This document shows positions 35,567 through 41,978 of a stretch of 43,755 nucleotides of DNA, in pieces. The notes under the pieces were generated by a model that did not search any database, had not been told where the DNA came from, and saw only the letters and a list, made by a program, of their open reading frames with translations. Positions within the stretch are counted from its first letter, which is position 1. Each line of letters begins with the position of its first letter. Origin of the DNA: Balneolaceae bacterium (GTDB lineage: Bacteria > Bacteroidota > Rhodothermia > Balneolales > Balneolaceae); NCBI GenBank assembly GCA_007693395.1, contig REDS01000034.1, positions 1 through 43,755 on the forward strand. Direction: 5' to 3'. A program made the translations under genes and the position numbers.

Positions 35567-36337
35567 ATGGTACAAAACATAATTTCTCGAAAAAAAGCAC
35601 TCAAATTTTTAACCTTAGGATCTGCATCTGCTTTTTTTGCACCTACAATCGTAACAACGGCATATGCCGTCAATGAAACACACCGGGCAGGTTCATTTCT
35701 CTCGTTCAACGATATTTTTAATGCGGCCTATCCATTTTCACTCCAGCCATTGCCTTATGCTGATGATGCTCTTGAACCATACATAGATGCAAAAACCATG
35801 AATATACATCACGGAAGGCATCATAACGGCTACATCAATAATTTGAACCGGGCACTTGAAGGTTATACAGAGCTAGAGTCAATGACTCTATCAGAATTGG
35901 TTGCCGGATTGAATGAGCTGCCTGAAGAAGTACGAACAGCTGTTCGAAATCATGGAGGAGGGCATCTGAACCATGTACTCTTCTGGAATACCATGATACC
36001 CGGGGGAAGTGATCCAACTGATTCACTAAAAGAAGTTATTGATCGGGATTTTGGATCGTTGGATAATCTTAAGGAAAAGCTGCTTTCGGAAGCTGGCAGA
36101 GTGTTTGGCAGTGGATGGTCGTGGCTGGCTGCTGATGAATCAGGCAGACTCCACGTAGTTCGAACGCCAAATCAGGATTGTCCATTAACGGATGGTTTAA
36201 CTCCGCTCACCGGTGTGGATGTATGGGAGCACGCCTACTATTTGAAGTATCAAAACCTGCGCGGAGAATATGTTGAAAATTGGTGGGATCTGATCCATTG
36301 GGAGAAAGTCTCCGAAATTTACGAAAAGATTGCATGA
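35567..36337 (+). CDS. Superoxide dismutase, Fe/Mn family, Mn-type features, exported
   Basis: A 256-residue SOD that dismutates superoxide to oxygen and hydrogen peroxide. Metal ligands are His81 (NIHHGRHH), His136 (GGHLNHVLFW), Asp218 and His222 (DVWEHAYY). Mn-type hallmarks are Gly at GGHLNH and Gln203 in NQDCPL; FeSODs usually have Gln in the earlier position and NHTFYW. Metal preference cannot be read from sequence alone and cambialistic use is possible. Residues 1-34 form an export signal (SRKKALKFLTLGSASAFFAP, then TTAYA), resembling a Tat-type signal with RK. Its 3' end overlaps the next gene by 4 bp (ATGA), so the two are co-translated. Confidence 0.93.
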   Translation: MVQNIISRKKALKFLTLGSASAFFAPTIVTTAYAVNETHRAGSFLSFNDIFNAAYPFSLQPLPYADDALEPYIDAKTMNIHHGRHHNGYINNLNRALEGYTELESMTLSELVAGLNELPEEVRTAVRNHGGGHLNHVLFWNTMIPGGSDPTDSLKEVIDRDFGSLDNLKEKLLSEAGRVFGSGWSWLAADESGRLHVVRTPNQDCPLTDGLTPLTGVDVWEHAYYLKYQNLRGEYVENWWDLIHWEKVSEIYEKIA

Positions 36338-37560
36338 TCTCACGAAATTCCATTCTTGAGTGGCTCATCATCGGAGGGGGAGTGCATGGTACATACCTTT
36401 CAAATGCCCTAATTAGAAACCGCATAACCCGCCGAAGTGATCTGCGAGTGTTGGATCCACACGACGAGCCTCTCAGGGAATGGAAAAAATGTACAAGCAA
36501 TGTGGGTATGAAGTACCTGCGTTCACCTAAAGTGCATCATCTGGACCTCGAACCTTTTTCACTAAAACATTTTGGCGTATGCGAATCTTGTGATGAAAGG
36601 CTTTACATTCCCCCAAATGACCGCCCATCTTTGAAACTATTCAACCGGCATGCCGAAAATGTAATCGACAGAAACGGCCTTCAAAATCTCAGGATAAAAG
36701 AAGTAGCACTAAGAATAAAACCGGGAAGAACTTTTCATACAGTTTTTGGCTCAGAACATATCTACAAAACCAAAAATATTGTTATTGCCGCCGGTAACGG
36801 AAAGCCGTTTTGGCCGGAATGGGCTACTTTTATTAGAAACGAAGGTGCAAAGATTATGCACGTACTGGGTGATTGCTTTGACAAAAAGAGAATACCTGAA
36901 CAGGCGGTAGTTGCAGTGGTTGGCGGAGGAATGTCTGCGGTGCAAACCGCCATCTCCCTGGCTTCTGAACATCGGGAAGTTGTATTGATTTCACCGCATA
37001 GTATTCAGATAAATAATTATGATTCTGACCCTGGATGGATGGGGCCTAAATATTTACAAAAATTTCGAATGGAACCGAATTACAAAAGGCGCCGCCGTTG
37101 GATTAATGAAGCCAGAAACCGGGGTTCTGTTACACAAGAGCTTTACAGAAATTTTGCACTCTTGAGGAAAAATAAGCAGTGCCGGTTTTATGCCGGAAAA
37201 GTTGTATCTGCTGATCCGGTTAGTTCTGAAATGATATTATTACATCTTGACACTGCCGAAGTAACCGCAGCTAATGTAATCATTTTAGCTACCGGTTTTG
37301 AACAGGGTTTGCCGGGCGGTGCAATGATTTCCGAGCTGGCAAGAGATTCTGGTTTTCGTTGTGCATCATGCGGGTTTCCAATACCGGACCGCTATTTAAG
37401 GTGGTGGGATGGAATTTACTTAAGTGGCTCACTTGGGGAGTTGGAAACAGGGCCTTCTGCTCCAAACCTGATAGGAGCACGGATGGCCGCTAATAAGATT
37501 CTTTCTGCTGCAAGCAAAACAACAGATAGTAGCTATAAATTGTACAAAAATGGCTACTGA
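36334..37560 (+). CDS. FAD/NAD(P)-binding protein related to lysine/ornithine N-hydroxylases
   Basis: A 408-residue flavoprotein. The first dinucleotide motif is IIGGGVHGTYL (11-21), the conserved GMKYLRSPKVHHLDLEPFSL follows, the second nucleotide motif is VVGGGMSAVQTAISLA (about 194), and ILATGFE is near the C-terminus. It has two CxxC pairs (CESC and CASC), the second in CGFPIPDRYLRWW, a family-typical stretch that continues with SGSLGELETGPSAPNLIGAR. The start is ATG 36334, overlapping the SOD stop; a longer frame from TTG 36280 would overlap SOD by 58 bp. There is no siderophore cluster here, so siderophore hydroxylase is not supported. Confidence 0.85.
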   Translation: MISRNSILEWLIIGGGVHGTYLSNALIRNRITRRSDLRVLDPHDEPLREWKKCTSNVGMKYLRSPKVHHLDLEPFSLKHFGVCESCDERLYIPPNDRPSLKLFNRHAENVIDRNGLQNLRIKEVALRIKPGRTFHTVFGSEHIYKTKNIVIAAGNGKPFWPEWATFIRNEGAKIMHVLGDCFDKKRIPEQAVVAVVGGGMSAVQTAISLASEHREVVLISPHSIQINNYDSDPGWMGPKYLQKFRMEPNYKRRRRWINEARNRGSVTQELYRNFALLRKNKQCRFYAGKVVSADPVSSEMILLHLDTAEVTAANVIILATGFEQGLPGGAMISELARDSGFRCASCGFPIPDRYLRWWDGIYLSGSLGELETGPSAPNLIGARMAANKILSAASKTTDSSYKLYKNGY

Positions 37561-37569
37561 AAAAAAATA

Positions 37570-37585
37570 TTTAGTCTAAACTAAA
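37570..37585. promoter_or_regulatory. DtxR/MntR-like palindromic box 1
   Basis: TTTAGT-CTAA-ACTAAA is a perfect 6-4-6 inverted repeat 50 bp before the RAPP gene. Its form is similar to the TTAGG-type boxes bound by iron or manganese repressors of the DtxR/IdeR/MntR family. A second box of the same form follows 27 bp further on. Confidence 0.6.
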
Positions 37586-37595
37586 TTCTTTATAT

Positions 37596-37613
37596 TTTTA
37601 GCCTAAGCTAAAA
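37596..37613. promoter_or_regulatory. DtxR/MntR-like palindromic box 2
   Basis: TTTTAGC-CTAA-GCTAAAA has perfect 7-bp arms and the same CTAA centre as box 1. The two differ by only one base pair per arm over the 16-bp core. It overlaps a TATATTTT (37591-37598) that could be a promoter -7 element and lies 21 bp before the start codon, a position suited to repression. Confidence 0.65.
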
Positions 37614-37634
37614 CATAATGTACATCGGAAAGTG

Positions 37635-37985
37635 ATGGATACCACATCGAATAAAATTAGATCGGTTCTTACCATCGCATTGGCTATATGCATGGCATTT
37701 GTCTATCCGGTGCATGTGGTTATTGATCATTCAGGCCTTTTTGGACATCACAATCATGTACATCATGATCACCATGATCATTCAAGGGATTATCCTAATA
37801 CTGATGACGAGCTTTGTGCGCTTTGTTTGTCACTTGGTTCGATAGAAATATCGGAAAAAGTACAGCTTATACATGTTGCTTTTGATGAACCGTATTATCA
37901 AAGTACCATTTTCACTGAGTGCAAAAACTCACGAAATCTCTCTTCTGCACGTGCACCGCCGGACGTTCTTTTGATTTTAGCTTAA
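37635..37985 (+). CDS. Small His-rich protein with CxxC and RAPP tail (DUF2946-like), paralogue of 29333-29677
   Basis: A 116-residue protein with one N-terminal hydrophobic segment (SVLTIALAICMAFVYPVHVV). A His cluster follows (FGHHNHVHHDHHDHS, 9 His in 15 residues), then CALC (Cys61, Cys64), and RAPP at 106-109 near the C-terminus. The architecture and the spacing between CxxC and RxPP (about 45 residues) match the protein at 29333-29677. The start ATG 37635 is preceded by GGAAAG; an in-frame GTG sits one codon upstream. It is the first gene after the two DtxR-like boxes, and the TonB receptor starts 33 bp after it. Probable role: periplasmic metal binding associated with the receptor. Confidence 0.72.
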   Translation: MDTTSNKIRSVLTIALAICMAFVYPVHVVIDHSGLFGHHNHVHHDHHDHSRDYPNTDDELCALCLSLGSIEISEKVQLIHVAFDEPYYQSTIFTECKNSRNLSSARAPPDVLLILA

Positions 37986-38018
37986 CCATGGTACACAAAA
38001 AAATCAAAAGGATTACAT

Positions 38019-40247
38019 ATGAAAAATTTATTCAAAAAAACTTTGGCAGTGGTGTTGCTGCTTTTTGGTGCAGGCAATCTTGATGCCGGTGCACTCAACA
38101 CAGGTGAATCCCTCAGGGGGGAAGTGGTACATTCCGCCACCGGAGAACCGATTGCGGGTGCTACAATACTTATCCGCGAAATCGACCGCGGAGTGGCTGC
38201 CAATACAGATGGACATTTTACGCTCAGAAATCTGACCGCAGGTACCTACACACTGATAGTCCACGCTGTTGGTTTTACTGAAAAAACGGTATGGGTTACA
38301 ATTCCGGCCGATGAAGAAATTACCATTGAACTGCGACCCGAAACCATTCGAGCCGATGATATTATAGTCACCGCTTCACCTCTGGGCCGCAGTATCCGTT
38401 ATCAGCCTGCCCAGGCGATGAACCGGGAGGCACTTCAGCAAAAAGCGGCGCCAGGTTTGGGTGAAATCCTGGACGGCAACCCGGGAGTATCATCAAGATC
38501 GTTTGGTTCGGCTCCATCACGTCCTGTTATCCGAGGCATGGACGGCGACCGCGTTCTGGTTCTTCAGAACGGTGAACGGATGGGCGATCTTTCCGGAACC
38601 GCTGTGGATCACGCCGTATCGCTCGATCCGCTCTCGATGGATCGTGTAGAAGTGATTCGGGGTCCGGCAAGCCTTCTGTACGGATCCAGTGCCATAGGCG
38701 GAGTGGTGAACCTGTTCAGTAATGATATGCCGAGAGAGTGGGATACCGGTTCATCAGGAAGCTTAGCCACGCATGTAGCAACCGTAAATGATATGGGGGC
38801 GGGGTTGGCACGCTATCAATACGGAGGTGATCAATTTGCTGCAACAGGGCGCTTTATATATCGTGAGGGGGGAGATTTGCGAACCCCGGAAGGGCGCCTT
38901 CCCGATACCGCTATCAATAATTTGAGTTATGGTGCGGGTGTTGGCTATCGTTCGGGGCGTTTCGAAACGGGGCTTTCATTCTCGGGAATGGATTATACAT
39001 ACGGATTGCCGGAAGAAATTGACGACCCCAACGAAAAAGTTGAAATCAGGATGAACCGGATGAATCTTCAAAGTGTGTCCACATTACAGATGGACCGTTT
39101 TTTTGAACTGGCTGAACTCCGTATTCAGTATAGTGACTATCAGCACGATGAGTTCGAAATTGAATTTGAACCGGACGGAACTGTAGATGAGGATCTTGAA
39201 ATCTCCTTCGACCAGCAGACAATCAGCAGTTCACTTTTGCTGCGCCACAGGCCTGCCGGGCCTTTTGAAGGGGCAATTGGCCTCAGTTTTAACTATTCGC
39301 AACTTGATGTAGGTGGTGATGAGGCGCTCACTCCAAATGCCGAAAGCTATTTTATAGCCGGGTACATCTATGAGGAGATCCGCCTGAATCGCTTCCTCAC
39401 AATGAAAACCGGGGCACGGGTTGAGTTCAAGGAGATGTATGTGAAGACCAATGAGCTGTTTCCCGATGCGGATCAGTTTGAAGATCGGTCTGATCTGATC
39501 TTTTCCGGAGCGGTTGGACTGAATTTCAGTCCGAACAGAAACTGGGAGTCAGGGATACAGCTTGCCAGGGCGTTCCGCACTCCGGGCGTTGAAGAGCTAT
39601 ATTCCAACGCACCTCATTTGGCTGCCGGTTCGTTTGATGTGGGTGATCCAACTCTGGGCAATGAAATCAGCCTGGGAACCGACTTTTTCATTCGCTTCAG
39701 CAACAGTAGTGTGAGAAGTGAACTGTCGCTTTTTGCGAACCGGATCAACAACTTCGTTAACTTTTCGCCCACCGGTGAGACTCACCTGCCATCAGGTCTT
39801 CCAATATTTGAGTATGGATCGACCGATGCCCTTCTCTACGGGTTTGAATTTCAAACCGATATTGCTTTTAGTGATCAGTTACGAGCAGGAATCGGCTTCG
39901 ACTACGTAAGGGGTCGGGAACGTGCAGGTGAGCAGAACGATCTCCCGTTTATTCCGCCATTCCGCACGCATCTCTCCATGATGTACGACACCGGTACCTG
40001 GTATTCCGGGCCCAGGCTCAGAATTGCCAATTCCCAGGAACGGATTGCGCCAAATGAAGATCCGACCGATGGCTATCTGCTTGTGGGCATGGATGCCGGA
40101 TATCGGTTTGGCCACGGGGTTTCCTTTGCCCTTCGGGTCGATAACCTGCTCAACGAAAGCTACCGCGATCACCTGAGCCGCGTAGAAGACCGAAACAACC
40201 CGATGCCGGCGCGAAATATCAATGCGATGCTGCGATGGGAGTTTTAA
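38019..40247 (+). CDS. TonB-dependent receptor with N-terminal carboxypeptidase-regulatory-like domain (ZnuD-like features)
   Basis: A 742-residue outer-membrane receptor. In order: signal peptide to about residue 24; carboxypeptidase-regulatory-like beta-sandwich (LRGEVVHSATGEPIAGATILI, about 31-110); TonB box/plug (IIVTASPLG, PVIRGMDGDRVLVLQNGERMGD, VIRGPASLLYGSSAIGGVVNL, about 115-235); then the beta-barrel ending in the terminal Phe of NAMLRWEF. Around residue 516 it has FRTPGVEELYSNAPHLAAG and GDPTLGNE. This pattern is also seen in ZnuD-type zinc receptors, so zinc or another divalent metal is plausible but unproven. A Shine-Dalgarno AAGGA precedes ATG 38019 by 6 nt. It lies downstream of the RAPP gene and is probably controlled by the DtxR-like boxes. 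Confidence 0.93.
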   Translation: MKNLFKKTLAVVLLLFGAGNLDAGALNTGESLRGEVVHSATGEPIAGATILIREIDRGVAANTDGHFTLRNLTAGTYTLIVHAVGFTEKTVWVTIPADEEITIELRPETIRADDIIVTASPLGRSIRYQPAQAMNREALQQKAAPGLGEILDGNPGVSSRSFGSAPSRPVIRGMDGDRVLVLQNGERMGDLSGTAVDHAVSLDPLSMDRVEVIRGPASLLYGSSAIGGVVNLFSNDMPREWDTGSSGSLATHVATVNDMGAGLARYQYGGDQFAATGRFIYREGGDLRTPEGRLPDTAINNLSYGAGVGYRSGRFETGLSFSGMDYTYGLPEEIDDPNEKVEIRMNRMNLQSVSTLQMDRFFELAELRIQYSDYQHDEFEIEFEPDGTVDEDLEISFDQQTISSSLLLRHRPAGPFEGAIGLSFNYSQLDVGGDEALTPNAESYFIAGYIYEEIRLNRFLTMKTGARVEFKEMYVKTNELFPDADQFEDRSDLIFSGAVGLNFSPNRNWESGIQLARAFRTPGVEELYSNAPHLAAGSFDVGDPTLGNEISLGTDFFIRFSNSSVRSELSLFANRINNFVNFSPTGETHLPSGLPIFEYGSTDALLYGFEFQTDIAFSDQLRAGIGFDYVRGRERAGEQNDLPFIPPFRTHLSMMYDTGTWYSGPRLRIANSQERIAPNEDPTDGYLLVGMDAGYRFGHGVSFALRVDNLLNESYRDHLSRVEDRNNPMPARNINAMLRWEF

Positions 40248-40354
40248 TTCGGAGTCACAAATTTTACGTATGTAAGGGTAATGAATGAAAAATACCGGTT
40301 TAATGGCTTAATAAGATGCAAGCCGCAGAACCTTCATTAATCAAATCCTTATAA

Positions 40355-40855
40355 ATGACTAACAAAAAAATGGACGATAGGGATGGTGTCAAGCGGAAAA
40401 CATTTCTGAGGCAGGCCGGTTCAGTGGCTTTTTTTACAGCGCTCGGTTTGCCATTTTACTCGTGTGGTTCAACATCCGCTGATGATAGCAGTGAACAGAC
40501 GGTGAACAGTTCCGCAGTAGGAATCACAGTTGACGGGAACCGAATCACGATTGACCTGAACAGCATAACGGGGCAACTGCTGAGCGAAGAGTCTGACTGG
40601 CTGCTAATACGTGATAAACGCACATTGGTAGTGAATGTGGACGGCTCATTGATTCGCTCATTTACCAGCAGATGTACCCATGCCAACTGCTCCGTAAACT
40701 GGCGCTTTTTGAACAGGCAATTTGAATGTACCTGTCACGGTTCGCGGTTCGATACAGCCGGAGCCGTTACGCGCGGTCCGGCCACAAGAGATCTTCCAGA
40801 GTTTACAGTCAGCCGCGAAGATGACCGGATCACAATCGAAACAAGAAATGCTTAA
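40355..40855 (+). CDS. Rieske [2Fe-2S] lipoprotein
   Basis: A 166-residue Rieske protein. Cluster ligands are Cys107 and His109 in CTHANC and Cys125 and His128 in CTCHGS; the stabilising disulfide Cys112-Cys127 is present, as in high-potential Rieske proteins. The N-terminus has KRKTFLRQAG and a hydrophobic run ending in a lipobox-like FYSC with Cys37, so the protein is probably an exported, lipid-anchored electron carrier; RK suggests a Tat-type signal. A single Rieske gene without cytochrome b argues against a bc1 subunit. It is 107 bp downstream of the TonB receptor. Inference: it could deliver electrons for metal reduction at the envelope. Confidence 0.88.
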   Translation: MTNKKMDDRDGVKRKTFLRQAGSVAFFTALGLPFYSCGSTSADDSSEQTVNSSAVGITVDGNRITIDLNSITGQLLSEESDWLLIRDKRTLVVNVDGSLIRSFTSRCTHANCSVNWRFLNRQFECTCHGSRFDTAGAVTRGPATRDLPEFTVSREDDRITIETRNA

Positions 40856-40874
40856 CACAAAACCAGCTTGAAAA

Positions 40875-41879
40875 ATGAAATCACAAATAAATAATCGCTA
40901 TACGTTCTTTAGATTATTTGGCACTGCACTGCTATTACTCTGCTTTATCACGGAACCACTCTACTCGCAGTGGACCGCAGCACGGCCCGACGGACACGCT
41001 CCAATCGGAGTTCATGCCGAACATACCCACCATAAAGGGGAGTGGATGATCGGATATAAATACTTCATGACCTACTCTGATCGCCACCTCGACGGTAACA
41101 GCGAAGTGCCACTTTCAAATATTCTGGACAATTACATTATGGCCGGCCAGGATATGATGATGCATATGCATATGTTCGAGGTGATGTACGCCACCTCCGA
41201 CAGGCTCACCCTGATGTTGATGGGTGACTTGATGTTTCACAATATGAATCACGCCCATGCACCCGGTTTTGGAGAAGATCATTCGCATAATACCAGCGGC
41301 CTTGGAGACATAAGGCTTTCGGGACTCTATATGTTTTATGATCGAAACAACCAGCGGATGCATACAGAGCTTGGATTTACCATTCCTACCGGCAGAATAG
41401 ACTATTTTGAAGGATACGATATGCAGCTTGGCTCCGGCACAGTTGATCTTATTTCAGGGCTCACCTGGCTGGCACAAAGAGAACGTACCTCTTTTGGTGC
41501 GCAGGCATCGGGCCAGTTTAGTTTTTATGAAAACAGTCGTAACTACAGGCGCGGTGAAAGGGTGAATGCGACGGCATGGAGCGGATATGTGATAAATGAT
41601 TGGATTTCACCACTGATCAGGCTCTCTCTTAACCATACGGGTGCCATTAGCGGTCGGGATCCCAATCTTGATCCTTCCATAGATCCCGCAAGAAATCCCA
41701 ATTTTCATAGTGGCCAGCAGGTAGATGCAGGTGCTGGTTTAAATGTGTACCTCAGAGAGGGACGTTTCTCTGGTGTACGTTTAGCTCTTGAGTTTTTATA
41801 CCCCATATACCAAAATCTTGACGACCCCCAAATGGCCAATCGCTTTACCGGTGTATTTGGTGTGCAGTATGCATTTTGA
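40875..41879 (+). CDS. Met/His-rich outer-membrane beta-barrel-like protein
   Basis: A 334-residue exported protein with a signal peptide ending near LYSQW. It has alternating amphipathic strands and a C-terminal aromatic ending (GVFGVQYAF), typical of outer-membrane barrels. His- and Met-rich loops are obvious: HAEHTHHKG, MMMHMHMFEVMY and HNMNHAHAPGFGEDHSHN. These are features of metal- (often copper- or zinc-) associated outer-membrane proteins in Bacteroidetes. It resembles transporters annotated as phenol/MetA-degradation-type barrels, but the substrate is unknown. It starts at ATG 40875, 19 bp after the Rieske gene, so it is in the same operon. Confidence 0.82.
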   Translation: MKSQINNRYTFFRLFGTALLLLCFITEPLYSQWTAARPDGHAPIGVHAEHTHHKGEWMIGYKYFMTYSDRHLDGNSEVPLSNILDNYIMAGQDMMMHMHMFEVMYATSDRLTLMLMGDLMFHNMNHAHAPGFGEDHSHNTSGLGDIRLSGLYMFYDRNNQRMHTELGFTIPTGRIDYFEGYDMQLGSGTVDLISGLTWLAQRERTSFGAQASGQFSFYENSRNYRRGERVNATAWSGYVINDWISPLIRLSLNHTGAISGRDPNLDPSIDPARNPNFHSGQQVDAGAGLNVYLREGRFSGVRLALEFLYPIYQNLDDPQMANRFTGVFGVQYAF

Positions 41880-41978
41880 TGGAGTATAAATCATATTAAG
41901 AGCTGAAAATAACTCTATCTTAATGGTAAGAAGTTATATTCACACTCCATGTAATTTTCTTAAATCAACATTTTGCTC

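Noticed and set aside
36334-37560. Siderophore biosynthesis N-hydroxylase
   Set aside because: It is related to that superfamily, but no NRPS, IucA/C or other siderophore gene is present in the window.
41895-41924. Inverted repeat ATTAAGA/TCTTAAT in the gap before the phosphoesterase gene
   Set aside because: A 7-bp stem with a long loop and no T-run; nearby ATGGAGT (41879-41885) and ACTCCAT (41944-41950) also pair, but the whole is too weak to call a terminator or a riboswitch.
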